Positions 14,864-23,323 of a DNA stretch of 63,365 nt are shown in pieces. A model generated the notes under the pieces. It was not told the origin of the DNA. It ran no database searches and saw only the letters and a list, made by a program, of their open reading frames with translations. Position 1 is the first letter of the stretch, and each line of letters begins with the position of its first letter. This DNA is from Tardiphaga robiniae. GTDB taxonomy: Bacteria; Pseudomonadota; Alphaproteobacteria; Rhizobiales; Xanthobacteraceae. Made by a program: the position numbers and the translations under genes. The stretch spans positions 1-63,365 of the forward strand of contig NZ_JABMCJ010000065.1 in assembly GCF_013359755.1 (NCBI RefSeq). The letters are read 5' to 3'.

Positions 14864-15127
14864 GGCACCTCGCTGCGCGATCAAGTACGCATTGTATCAC
14901 TTGGATTTCGTCAGTGCTCTCCTGCTATCAGACCCACAGTGGATTTGAGTTGAGTTTTTTAGCTTGCCGTAGCCGACCGGGTGACTGCGGTGCAGGTGAA
15001 GTCGACGTACGCCGCAGCTGTTCCAGTCCGACGATGCTTCTCAATTGGTGCAATACATTGTCCGACGGGTGGCCGCGAGGAACAGAGGTAGGAACAGTCT
15101 GTTATCGAGCGCCAGATGGGAGCCGCT

Positions 15128-15352
15128 ATGATACGTTCGATCTACCTACTCGCCGCTGCGATAGCGTTATCAGGCACAGCCTTCGCGCAAAGTGGGACAC
15201 CAGAGGATCAGGCAGCCTGTCGTGCCAGCGTGAAGCGCTATTGCGCCCAAGCGATACAGGGTGGGGACATGATGGTGCTCTCGTGCCTTCAACAGAATAG
15301 GCCGCGGATTTCGAAAGCATGTCGGCAAGTGTTATTGAAGTATGGCCAATAA
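15128..15352 (+). CDS. Secreted Cys-rich protein, 74 residues
   Basis: ATG 15128 behind GGGAG. A signal peptide (MIRSIYLLAAAIALSGTAFA) is followed by a mature domain with four Cys (ACRASVKRYCAQAIQ; MVLSCLQQNRPRISKACRQV). The spacing C-x6-C-x14-C-x11-C resembles the Cys-rich repeat of eukaryotic GLG1-type proteins and related bacterial periplasmic proteins. Probably two disulfides. A GC hairpin without a U-run lies about 20 bases after the stop. Confidence 0.75.
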   Translation: MIRSIYLLAAAIALSGTAFAQSGTPEDQAACRASVKRYCAQAIQGGDMMVLSCLQQNRPRISKACRQVLLKYGQ

Positions 15353-15426
15353 GCCTGAAGGCAGACGCAGGGCCCCGGCGATTATTTCCGGAGCCCCCGA
15401 TCGCCTAGCTCAGTACATCCATCTAA

Positions 15427-15765
15427 CTAGTTCCCACCACCCGCGCCGCCACCGGCACCGCCGCCTGCGCCGCCACCACCACCGGAAGTGCGACCTTCGG
15501 CAGAGCTATTGGACCCAGTCGTGCCCGTCGCTGCGTTCGATCCACTAAGGGAGCTCGCATTGTTGCCAGTCTGCGATCCTGCAGCGTGTGGAGTGCTCGA
15601 TGTCGGGCGATCAATTGCCGTGCCCGTGCTTGTCGTGCCGGGCTGTGTAACGCCGTTGCCTGCGGAATTGACCTGAGGCGCGCTCAGATTTGCTCCACTC
15701 TGTGCGATTGCGGCAGGAGCGATCATCAGTGTTGCCGCCGTAGCTGCTATCAACATCTTCTTCAT
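15427..15765 (-). CDS. Secreted low-complexity protein with Gly-rich tail, 112 residues
   Basis: ATG 15765 behind GAGGAAAAT. A signal peptide (MKKMLIAATAATLMIAPAAI, cleavage after AQ) is followed by a Ser/Thr/Asn/Gly chain without hydrophobic core and a terminal Gly-only block (GGGGGAGGGAGGGAGGGN). Such chains are unstructured and may be surface or matrix material. No function can be assigned. It ends 75 bases from the convergent Cys-rich gene. Confidence 0.7.
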   Translation of the reverse strand: MKKMLIAATAATLMIAPAAIAQSGANLSAPQVNSAGNGVTQPGTTSTGTAIDRPTSSTPHAAGSQTGNNASSLSGSNAATGTTGSNSSAEGRTSGGGGGAGGGAGGGAGGGN

Positions 15766-16003
15766 ATTTTCCTCGTTCGTTTCATGCCCCGAACAAGCTG
15801 AAGTCGATTGACCGGTTCTTGTTCCTTGGACAAAAATCGCACAATGACGGAACAACAATCGCGCCTCTTTACCCATTTTGCCGAGGCTGTCCCCAACAGC
15901 TTCCTGGCAATCTGTGAAGGGCGCGCCGCAGGCGTCCACCAAACGTTTCATTAAATGGACCTGTTTGTCTAATACGCTAATGGGCAAACGGAGGAGCTTG
16001 ACG

Positions 16004-17656
16004 ATGAATAACGGGGACCGCGAAATGAAAGGCTCCGATCTGCTAGTGGCAGCCCTCGAAAACGAGGGCGTCGACCGCATCTTTGGCGTCCCCGGCGAGG
16101 AGAACCTCGACGTCGTCGAGAGCTTGCGCAAGTCTTCCATCGAGCTGGTCGTCACGCGTCACGAGCAGCCCGCCGCCTTCATGGCAGCGACCCACGGGCG
16201 CCTCACAGGGAGGCCTGGTGTCGCCCTCAGCACTTTGGGGCCCGGAGCCCTGAATCTCTCGACAGGGGCTGCCTATGGGCTCCTGGGAGGCATGCCGATG
16301 GTCCTGATCACTGGCCAGAAGGCGATCCACGCCAGCCGGCAGGCGCACTTCCAGATCGTGGATGTCGTTGCGAGCATGAAGCCGCTCACGAAACTGTCGC
16401 AGCAGATCGTAAGTGCGTCTTCCATCGCGACCGTCGTCCGGAACGCTTTCCGGATTGCGATGGAGGAGCGTCCCGGACCCGTGCACTTGGAGCTTCCGGA
16501 AGATGTCGCGGCGGAGAAGGTGTCCGGTGTTTCGGTCGTCCCGGTCCACCCGACCGATCTCCCGGCGCCCTCGATGGACGCCGTCCGGAAGGCCGCCGAG
16601 CTTATCCTCTCGGCAAAATGCCCGTTGCTCATGTTCGGTGCCGGTGCCAGCAGGCCCAGGCTGGCGCCCGCGCTCTCCGAATTCGTCCGCCGGGTGAAGA
16701 TCCCATTCTTCAACACGCAGATGGGGAAGGGGGCCGTCGGCGGGGCGTCCGACTACTATGTCGGCACGGCGGCGCTGAGCGAACGCGACTACGTCCATCG
16801 CGCGATCGACTGCGCCGACCTGATCATCACCATCGGCCACGACACCATCGAAAAGCCGCCATTCATCATGGGGCGTGGCCGCCATCAGGTGCTCCACATC
16901 GGCTTTACGCCGGCGACGGTCGAGGAGGTTTACTACCCGCAAGCTGAACTTATCGGCGACATTGCGAAAGGTCTCGACATGCTGGCGGCCGAGCTCGATG
17001 GAAAGCTCAAGCAGACCACGCAGTGGGACGGTGTACGCGCGGATATCCTGCGCCACATCGGCGACCGGGCCAACGAAGACCGCTTTCCGCTGACCCCGCA
17101 GCGGATCGTCCACGACGTCCGCCAGGTCATGCCACCCGACGGCATCGTCGCATTGGACAACGGGATGTACAAGATATGGTTCGCGCGCAACTACCGCACG
17201 GACGTCGCCAACACGCTGCTGCTCGACAACGCGCTTGCGACGATGGGAGCGGGGCTTCCGTCGGGCATGATGGCAGCGCTACTGAATCCGAAGCGCCGTG
17301 TGCTCGTTGTCGCCGGCGACGGTTTTATGATGAATTCGCAGGAACTGGAGACCGCGCAGCGTCTGAAGCTTGATCTCGTCGTGCTCGTCATCGAGGATCA
17401 CGCCTACGGGATGATCAGGTGGAAGCAGGCCGTCGACGGTTTCGCCGATGCGGGGATGACTTTCCGCAATCCGGATTTCGTTGCCTACGCGCAGTCCTAC
17501 GGTGCCCAGGGTCATCGCGTGACAGAGGCGGGCGGTCTGGCACCGACACTGGAGAAGGCCTTCGCGGCCGGTGGCCTCCACCTCGTAGTGGTGCCGGTGG
17601 ACTACAGCGAGAATATTCGTGTTTTGGTGGACGAACTCGCCGACATGCAGCACTAG
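16004..17656 (+). CDS. Acetolactate synthase large-subunit-like ThDP enzyme
   Basis: ATG 16004 is placed by GGAGGAGC; the 550-residue length fits the family. The N-terminal ThDP domain holds the catalytic Glu in TRHEQPAAFMA and the GPGALNLSTG loop. A central domain follows (about 195-330), and the C-terminal domain carries the ThDP/Mg motif GDGFMMNSQELETAQRLKL with LVIEDHAYGM. The pattern is closest to catabolic acetolactate synthases, which join two pyruvates and release CO2. No small regulatory subunit gene is next to it, which also fits the catabolic type. Another ThDP carboligase cannot be excluded. Its neighbours are unrelated small genes and a pseudogene. Confidence 0.85.
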   Translation: MNNGDREMKGSDLLVAALENEGVDRIFGVPGEENLDVVESLRKSSIELVVTRHEQPAAFMAATHGRLTGRPGVALSTLGPGALNLSTGAAYGLLGGMPMVLITGQKAIHASRQAHFQIVDVVASMKPLTKLSQQIVSASSIATVVRNAFRIAMEERPGPVHLELPEDVAAEKVSGVSVVPVHPTDLPAPSMDAVRKAAELILSAKCPLLMFGAGASRPRLAPALSEFVRRVKIPFFNTQMGKGAVGGASDYYVGTAALSERDYVHRAIDCADLIITIGHDTIEKPPFIMGRGRHQVLHIGFTPATVEEVYYPQAELIGDIAKGLDMLAAELDGKLKQTTQWDGVRADILRHIGDRANEDRFPLTPQRIVHDVRQVMPPDGIVALDNGMYKIWFARNYRTDVANTLLLDNALATMGAGLPSGMMAALLNPKRRVLVVAGDGFMMNSQELETAQRLKLDLVVLVIEDHAYGMIRWKQAVDGFADAGMTFRNPDFVAYAQSYGAQGHRVTEAGGLAPTLEKAFAAGGLHLVVVPVDYSENIRVLVDELADMQH

Positions 17657-17674
17657 GACGCTTTGCTCCTAACG

Positions 17675-18062
17675 TTGCCCCATCGCCGATGCCGCATTGT
17701 AATCGACGACCATCTGCACAGTGGGAAGTTCGGAAATTCTTGCGCGAAGGTCGGCGAGCATTTCGTGGTGGAGCGCTCTCCCGCATGTAGATATCGTAGT
17801 TATAAATCAGTTTTTGGGAAAACCGCCATGGCTCGAACGTTGCCGATTGGCCAAAGACAGGCCAAACGTATACTCTGAATGTCACCCACTGATCTTTTCG
17901 CATTCCTCGCGGAAGGGGGCCTATCATCTGATAGAGGCCGACGGCGCTCGAGGCGGGCTTGTACACCGCGATGGGGTTCCGCGTCAGCCGCCAGCGCAAA
18001 TAGGTGCGCGCGAGTGACCGGACTACGGGTGCTCTCGATCTGCGTCAGCACCGCCAGATCGT
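17675..18062 (-). pseudogene. Decayed gene, possibly an SLT-type transglycosylase
   Basis: Protein-like pieces appear in three frames in the right order on the minus strand: LTQIESTRSPVTRAHL (about 18045-18000), then RNPIAVYKPASSAVGLYQM (about 17980-17925), and MLADLRARISELPTVQMVV then DYNAASAMGQR with its stop at 17675. Frame changes and stops separate them. The SAVGLYQM piece is of the kind seen in lytic transglycosylase SLT domains; the others are not recognised. It lies between two intact genes and is non-functional as it stands. Confidence 0.5.
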
Positions 18063-18067
18063 GAGGC

Positions 18068-19108
18068 TCAGCTCAAGGGCTTGGCCTCCGGAAGTTTCCA
18101 CTTGCCGCTGACGATGGGCTGTTCGGGGCGATAAAGCCGTATGGTGTAGTTCCAGCCCTCAACGATCGGCAGGCAGTTCGGGATATTGCCGTCACAGCCG
18201 CCGAACTGGACCTTGACCGAGCCGTCCGCATTTTTCTTCGCGGTGATGTTGTTGATCGAATAGGCATTGTAGGCGTTTTTCTCGAAGAAGCCTTTTGCGT
18301 TGTAGACGCTGATCGACCAGAAAGCCTTCACCGGCACGGTCTTTGGCACATCGAGGGTGTAGACCGTTTTGCCGTCGTTCTTCGCGGGAGTGAAACTCGG
18401 ATACATGGCGTCCTTTTCCGGAATGCCACCCCAACCGGAGGCCGTGCCAATCAAGTGCTGGATCGGATCGACCTGGTCATGGGCTCCAAATGCACCGTGA
18501 TACGACGTCTGATATTTTGCCAGCGCGAGCAGCGCATTGCGGATGTCGGTTAGCTTCTCCTGATCCCAGTTTGGAAGGTCCAGCGTGCCTATCTTCTTCT
18601 GGCTGACCTTGATGGCATCCTGAAGTTTGTGAACCTCGGCGAGATCCTTTGGATCGTTGGGATCAACCAGCGTTCGGACAGCGACAAAGGCGTATCGCGT
18701 ACCAACTGATTTCTGCGTCAGCGTCACCGGCTTCGTGCCATAGGCGACGATTGGCAGGTAGTGGTCCTGATCGACCACCATCATCGACATATAGCGCTTG
18801 CCCGTGTCGGGCAGCGAGAGCGTTACGGGCCCGCCAGCAAGATCAAACACCGCAAATGAGTACAGCGTATCCCGGTTCATTCGGATCACTGCTTGTTTGT
18901 CGATGGATACAGGCTCCCGCGAGTGTTGGAATTTGCCGAGTCCGCCGATGGCCGTTGCATTCACCGCGAGGTAGCGGTCGGTCTCGGCGCGGGCAAAATT
19001 ATCGACGGTGACAGGCAGTTTGCCGTCCAGAGCCTGGGCGAACGCTCCTCCGGCCAGTGCGACCGAAGCCAATGCGAAACCAATCCCAACCGAGCGAAAC
19101 ATCGACAT
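18068..19108 (-). CDS. DUF1254/DUF1214 periplasmic protein
   Basis: A 346-residue protein with a signal peptide (cleavage after GGAFAQ). A DUF1254 region follows (about 25-140; DRYLAVNATAIGGLGKF, MNRDTLYSFAVFDL, GKRYMSMMVVDQDHY), then a DUF1214 region near the C-terminus (about 240-335; FWSISVYNAKGFFEKNAYN, RLYRPEQPIVSGKWKLP). The family is widespread and has no defined reaction. A motif shared with the phosphatase and sulfatase operons lies at 19245-19267, about 140 bases ahead of the start, so the gene may belong to the same AraC-type regulon. Confidence 0.9.
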   Translation of the reverse strand: MSMFRSVGIGFALASVALAGGAFAQALDGKLPVTVDNFARAETDRYLAVNATAIGGLGKFQHSREPVSIDKQAVIRMNRDTLYSFAVFDLAGGPVTLSLPDTGKRYMSMMVVDQDHYLPIVAYGTKPVTLTQKSVGTRYAFVAVRTLVDPNDPKDLAEVHKLQDAIKVSQKKIGTLDLPNWDQEKLTDIRNALLALAKYQTSYHGAFGAHDQVDPIQHLIGTASGWGGIPEKDAMYPSFTPAKNDGKTVYTLDVPKTVPVKAFWSISVYNAKGFFEKNAYNAYSINNITAKKNADGSVKVQFGGCDGNIPNCLPIVEGWNYTIRLYRPEQPIVSGKWKLPEAKPLS

Positions 19109-19244
19109 ACCTCTTCATTCAATCTGACTGGCGACGCAGGAGCATTCCACAGGCGCGGCCCCTTGAAGCTTAAATGCCATCCAAGCGATCAACGCGTAAT
19201 CGGTAGGCACTGCCTCCGAGCGTTTCGAGCATCTCGGATCACTT

Positions 19245-19267
19245 GTCTTGCCATTTCGCGCTAATGG
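19245..19267 (-). promoter_or_regulatory. Putative operator, copy 1 (ahead of DUF1254 gene)
   Basis: GTCTTGCCATTTCGCGCTAA plus TGG: differs at only a few positions from the copies at 21448-21470 and 28225-28247 (consensus GTCTTGCCAYTTCGCGCYAA then TSG). The three copies lie ahead of three minus-strand genes or operons and read in the same direction. Likely binding site of a regulator, best candidate the AraC protein at 28428-29429. Binding itself is not shown. Confidence 0.5.
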
Positions 19268-19298
19268 ACATCCGACACCGCGTGGGGGGGCGCGCTGG

Positions 19299-20258
19299 CT
19301 AGTTCTGCGTCAGATAAAGCGGCGTCCTGAACGTCAATTGATAAGACGGCAGCGGGATCCATTGGATCTGCAACATCAAACCGAACAAGCGATTGTCGTT
19401 GTCGTCCATTCGGTCGAGGTCAAGGCGTAGGACGGGCTGGGTAAAGGGCTGGATCAGCGTTCGGTTCAGGAGTTCAACGCCGCCGAATGATTGCACGCCG
19501 ACGCGCGCGGAAATTTTCCAGTTGCTTGGCCACTGGTAGTAGCCACCGGCATATCCGATCATACTCGGACGGACCTCCGCTGCTGCGCTTTGGATCGCGA
19601 CGCGGGTGTCTTGGAAGCCAAGGAGAAGTCCCCTCGTCTGATCCTCGTCCAATGCATAGTCGAACTCGATAACGTTGTTGAAATTCGTCGTCGCGAACGG
19701 CCCGCTCGGCAGTGATTGCGTGATGGTCGATTGCACGGTGGTGGTGGGGAGCATGCCACCGTTTTGCTTATAGAGATCGGCCTGAAATCCGACATTCCAG
19801 CTCGCGATGTCGATATCCGTCCAGCCGCCGAGCGGCATCGTGTTGGCGTTCACTGAAATACCGCCATAGACCGACACCCGATCGTTCAGGTCGACCGTGA
19901 GCGGGATATCGACTGTGACCGCGTGCACCGCCGGCAGTTTTTTATGGGGCGGCACGGTCGATGGCGTGTGGCCGGCCGCAAGCGCGATCGCCCCCAGAAC
20001 CGAAAACAGCGACGTGTTGCCGAAGCCTATTCCGATCGCACCGCTGGGGGCTGTCGCGTAGGTGGTTCGGAGATCCAGATAGACGCTTGGCGGGGTGAAT
20101 TGAGCCGCTTGATCGTTGTCGTCCTGGCCGAAGGCAGCATCGGTCACACCGATGCAAACGGCGCACACCAGAAGCCATCCACAGATCGGTCGAAGACGTC
20201 CGTTGCTCAAGGTCGAGGCCCGCTTATTGCGTGGACAAGGCTGTTGTTTCGGCCGCAC
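19299..20258 (-). CDS. Exported barrel-like protein, 319 residues, unknown family
   Basis: A hydrophobic signal segment (ICGWLLVCAVCIGVTDAAFG) is followed by a chain rich in alternating aromatic/polar strands (VDIPLTVDLNDRVSVYGGIS; GYAGGYYQWPSNWKISARVG) and ending SYQLTFRTPLYLTQN. This fits an outer-membrane or periplasmic beta-rich protein. The ATG at 20258 overlaps the phosphatase gene by 35 bases; TTG at 20210 is an alternative start without overlap. It is probably cotranscribed with the PAP2 phosphatase upstream. Confidence 0.65.
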   Translation of the reverse strand: MRPKQQPCPRNKRASTLSNGRLRPICGWLLVCAVCIGVTDAAFGQDDNDQAAQFTPPSVYLDLRTTYATAPSGAIGIGFGNTSLFSVLGAIALAAGHTPSTVPPHKKLPAVHAVTVDIPLTVDLNDRVSVYGGISVNANTMPLGGWTDIDIASWNVGFQADLYKQNGGMLPTTTVQSTITQSLPSGPFATTNFNNVIEFDYALDEDQTRGLLLGFQDTRVAIQSAAAEVRPSMIGYAGGYYQWPSNWKISARVGVQSFGGVELLNRTLIQPFTQPVLRLDLDRMDDNDNRLFGLMLQIQWIPLPSYQLTFRTPLYLTQN

Positions 20259-21045
20259 AAACCGGTGCAGCGCGCCTCGCCCTCGCTGCTTTTACCTCCA
20301 CCTTCGCAGCTTTGAGGTCGGCAAGGAAGGTCGCGTTGGTCTGCAAGCGCGAGACGGTCGCTGCCCCCATGATGCGGCCCGCATCGACATCGCTCTGCCA
20401 ATGCGCATCGCAGATCACGCGGCTCTGGCCGAAAGCGATGCCGCGCGTGAACAACTCATTGGAACGCTCGGGATTGATCTGCGCGAAGACGAGGGCCCAT
20501 CCCCATCCCGCAGCCGTATGGCCTGACGGATAGGAGCCGTCTGTCCGCAGGATTGCTTCCTGATCCGTCCGGCATGTGGCTTCGTTGTGAACGACGAAGG
20601 GGCGGGTGCGGTTGTACTTGTTCTTCACGCCATAGGTCGACAGGCCGAGGTCGGACAGCATCTTCTGCATCATGGCATAGAGGCGCGGGGTCTGTTCCTT
20701 GTCGATCTTGATCCCCATCGCGCAGGAAAAATTATCGGCGGCCTGCGGGAAGGCAAGATCGGCGTCGGTGGAGGCCTGCTTCCAGCGGTCGGTGCCGCGC
20801 AGGGGGAGCGTTACCTTGCGTGCTTCTTCGTCCCTGGCAAGCGCGGCCGAATCCTTCTCGGGGGGCGGACCGAGCAGGACCAGGCTATTCGGCAGGTCGG
20901 CCGGCTTCAGATAACCGGGCGCTATTTTGAAATGGGGATCGGTGACCTTCGATTGGGCTTCGTTCGATTGCGCGACGGCCTGCCCGCAAATCATAAGCAG
21001 CACGAAGATGGATGGGCCTGCGGACCGAACCAGGTTTGCGGTCAT
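20224..21045 (-). CDS. PAP2-type acid phosphatase (class A-like), periplasmic
   Basis: A 273-residue protein with a signal peptide (FVLLMICGQAVAQ). It has all three PAP2 motifs: KYNRTRP (K-x5-RP type), SYPSGHTAAGW (PSGH) and SRVICDAHWQSDVDAG (SR-x5-H-x3-D), with the catalytic His pair. Class A nonspecific acid phosphatases hydrolyse phosphomonoesters in the periplasm. It is the first gene of a minus-strand pair with 19299-20258. The duplicated regulatory block at 21277-21512 lies 230 bases ahead of its start, matching the block ahead of the FGE-sulfatase operon. Confidence 0.9.
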   Translation of the reverse strand: MTANLVRSAGPSIFVLLMICGQAVAQSNEAQSKVTDPHFKIAPGYLKPADLPNSLVLLGPPPEKDSAALARDEEARKVTLPLRGTDRWKQASTDADLAFPQAADNFSCAMGIKIDKEQTPRLYAMMQKMLSDLGLSTYGVKNKYNRTRPFVVHNEATCRTDQEAILRTDGSYPSGHTAAGWGWALVFAQINPERSNELFTRGIAFGQSRVICDAHWQSDVDAGRIMGAATVSRLQTNATFLADLKAAKVEVKAARARRAAPVCAAETTALSTQ

Positions 21046-21276
21046 GGATAGTCTCTATTCATTTCAAGAGTGCCGGGATCATCAGGCGACTGAGTTTCCT
21101 CGAATGCGGGTTCCCGCCATCTGACCGAGCCGCCCCTTAGAAGGTAAGTCAGAGCCGCCGATCAAAAACGGTAGGTTGCTGCAATGATCAGTGCTCTGAA
21201 CATGGTTGCCACCTGACTTTTTCGGCACAACCAGTTGCCCCGTGAAAAAGCAATCGAAGCGGAGGCGGTAAAGATT

Positions 21277-21512
21277 GTGGTTCCAGTTTAATTGTCGGAA
21301 TCCTTGGGAAGGCAGAAGCAAAGCCGGGCCGGTGCCGACGTTCCGTGGAGCAGATCGTTCGCGGACGCCGATGCCTGCGTCCGGCCCGATTGCCTCTGAT
21401 CGACAGGCGAATCCTATCCGGTCATTTCGTGCAGACGAAGGCCAACCGTCTTGCCACTTCGCGCCAATCGCGACCGGTCAAGCCATTTAGCGATCTCTAC
21501 GTCCCGCTGATG
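21277..21512. repeat. Duplicated regulatory block, copy A, with scrap of the AraC gene
   Basis: From GTGGTTCCAGTTTA at 21277 to about 21490 the sequence follows copy B (28054-28266) at high identity, with small gaps. It then jumps directly to 21489-21512, which matches 28554-28577 inside the AraC gene with one mismatch (the piece coding SDLYVPLM). The first part of the AraC gene between the two is missing here. This is therefore a truncated duplicate of the AraC promoter/gene start, left ahead of the phosphatase operon; the AraC reading frame does not continue. Confidence 0.8.
21448..21470 (-). promoter_or_regulatory. Putative operator, copy 2 (ahead of phosphatase operon)
   Basis: GTCTTGCCACTTCGCGCCAA plus TCG, identical to copy 3 at 28225-28247 over all 23 positions and near-identical to copy 1. 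It lies inside the duplicated block, about 400 bases ahead of the PAP2 gene start. Confidence 0.5.
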
Positions 21513-21653
21513 TGTGCTCCATAAACGGCGGCATTGAGTTCTTCGAAATTTGTGAGCCGGTGTGTCCTGACTGATATGCCCGTCATCAATCCTATCCATC
21601 GTTCCTCAGAACATCGACAAAGAACAAGCCTGGAGGCTTCCCAGTCGAAGGAG

Positions 21654-22661
21654 CTAGAATTTTGTTTTTATCGAGCGCCCATCGGCGAGCGCCATTACAT
21701 TGGTATCCAACGCGACGGGCACAGACACGGTAAAGTATCCGGCAGTGCCTTCCATGCGGTTTACGGCATCGAATTCACGATAGATTTTCAGGCGCGTTGA
21801 AATCGGGAGCTTCCCGACCTCGAACGTGTACCCAATCGAGACGCCGAGTGCGATGACACGACCTTCAAAGGCGCCCAGCCTCGCGCCTGTTCCGGAGTCC
21901 GCCGTCAGTTGCTGGTAATAGTAACCGACGAGCCCGAGCGTGAATTCCTTGGTGATGTATTTGGTTGCTGCCCATTCGAGGTGGAATTCATCGCCGCTCT
22001 TGTAGTCGGTCGCCGTGTTGGTCTGGTTGAAGGTGACGCCCACCGCGGCGGAGAGATCCCAGCTAATGGCAGAATCTAGCCATGTGAAATTGCCGAAGAC
22101 GTCGAGCGCGGGTCTGTTCAGCGAGGCGTTCGACAGTTGACCGGCGACGTACGTTCCGGACGGGATCACACCGCTGACGCCGAGCTGCCAGTGAAAGTTG
22201 CCCGACTGCCACCCGACAAAGGACTGGAGAAAGAAGTCGCTGAGGTTAGCATTCTTGTCCGTCACGCCGACACCGATCGGCCCGAAGCGCGGCGAGTTCA
22301 CCAGCAGATTTGCATTCACGCGCGGCTCACCAACGGGCACCGTCAACGAGAATGCGAGATTGCCGCCGAGAATCTTGGCAGGTGTAACCCAGAGTGTTGT
22401 TGGCAATTCGATCCAGCTCTGGGCCGAGACGTCTGCAACGAGAAGACCACCGGTCGGCAGAGTTCGACCGCCGCTGAGTTTGCCGTCGTAATAATAAAAG
22501 TCGTTCTGAAAGAAGACGCCGGGCGGCGGCGTAATGCCTGCGCCGGTTGCGTGTGACCCGAGGAGGGAGACACTTACGCCGCCTTCGGCTGCTATGACCG
22601 GCGTTTGTGACCAGCACAGCATGGCGCTGGCAGCGACCGTCATCGTCAAAGAGAAGCGCAT
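21654..22661 (-). CDS. SphA-like outer membrane protein (MetA-pathway phenol-degradation family)
   Basis: ATG 22661 is chosen because a clean signal peptide follows (MRFSLTMTVAASAMLCWSQT, cleavage after IAA). The 335-residue chain starts with the GGVSVSLLGSHATGAGITPP segment typical of the family formerly called phenol degradation protein meta. It continues with many alternating strands and ends in KTKF, an aromatic C-terminus as expected for outer membrane barrels. Members are thought to be channels for hydrophobic or sphingolipid-like substrates. No operator copy was seen directly ahead of it. Confidence 0.8.
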   Translation of the reverse strand: MRFSLTMTVAASAMLCWSQTPVIAAEGGVSVSLLGSHATGAGITPPPGVFFQNDFYYYDGKLSGGRTLPTGGLLVADVSAQSWIELPTTLWVTPAKILGGNLAFSLTVPVGEPRVNANLLVNSPRFGPIGVGVTDKNANLSDFFLQSFVGWQSGNFHWQLGVSGVIPSGTYVAGQLSNASLNRPALDVFGNFTWLDSAISWDLSAAVGVTFNQTNTATDYKSGDEFHLEWAATKYITKEFTLGLVGYYYQQLTADSGTGARLGAFEGRVIALGVSIGYTFEVGKLPISTRLKIYREFDAVNRMEGTAGYFTVSVPVALDTNVMALADGRSIKTKF

Positions 22662-22866
22662 CAACAAACTCCGCGTGGCAAAACAGCACAAATCAAAACT
22701 GGATCGACATACGCGCAAATCGATATTCGTCACACCGAATTCCCGCGCTACTTACATTATTCGCAGGGTGTTGCGTTTGCATCGAAAAGCTACACCACGC
22801 TAAGGGACCCGATCTTGAATCGGGCCATTCCAGCACAAACGCATTCGCTCTGAGACGGGATGCGTC

Positions 22867-22907
22867 AAAAAAAGCTGGAGCGCTTTCCGATGGGAACGCG
22901 CTCCAGC
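22867..22907 (-). terminator. Rho-independent terminator of the DUF2092 operon
   Basis: GCTGGAGCGC (22874-22883) and GCGCTCCAGC (22898-22907) form a perfect 10-bp stem, followed on the minus strand by seven T (22867-22873). It lies 93 bases after the last minus-strand gene of the pair 23000-24141. Confidence 0.85.
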
Positions 22908-22999
22908 ATTTTCAGGAACGTTGAGAACACCGTAGCAGTCACTGTTCGACGTAGATCGACAACAACGGCCTGCTGAAATAGCTCTCGGTCAGAGTGCGA

Positions 23000-23323
23000 T
23001 CAGTAGCATCGGTTATAAATTCGGCCGTAGACGTCGACCGCCTGAACGCAAGAGGGTGGCACGACTACGACGGCTGCACCCGCGATTGCTCCGCCCACGA
23101 TGGCTCCACCAACGACGGCTCCACCCACGATGGCTCGGCGCGTCGTTCGCCGTGCTACGCCGGCGTAACTCAGGGGCGTGAGCGGAGCTCCGATGAGTGC
23201 CTCAGCCGAGGTCATGAAGGTACCGCCATGCGTGAGCGACGCCTGTTCGCTGACCGACAGACACAGGATGGCCACGCTCGTTCCGAGGGCGATCTTCAGC
23301 AGCTTGCTTTTCAATCCAGTCAT
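23000..23323 (-). CDS. Small exported protein with Gly-Gly/Ala-Val repeats
   Basis: 107 residues. A hydrophobic N-terminal helix (LKIALGTSVAILCLSVSEQA) is followed by a Ser/Gly region and then ARRTTRRAIVGGAVVGGAIV, four short AxVGGA units forming a second hydrophobic stretch, and a Cys-containing end (VVPPSCVQAVDVYGRIYNRC). The start overlaps the stop of the DUF2092 gene by four bases (ATGA at 23320-23323), so the pair is translationally coupled. No function known. Confidence 0.75.
   Translation of the reverse strand: MTGLKSKLLKIALGTSVAILCLSVSEQASLTHGGTFMTSAEALIGAPLTPLSYAGVARRTTRRAIVGGAVVGGAIVGGAIAGAAVVVVPPSCVQAVDVYGRIYNRCY

Noticed and set aside
15400-15500. CRISPR-like or tandem array in the GGC/ACC-rich sequence
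   Set aside because: It is the codon repeat of the Gly-rich tail of the secreted protein, with no spacers.
16043-17113. 356-codon minus-strand frame across the ThDP enzyme
   Set aside because: Antisense shadow; the plus strand has the complete enzyme with motifs and ribosome binding site.
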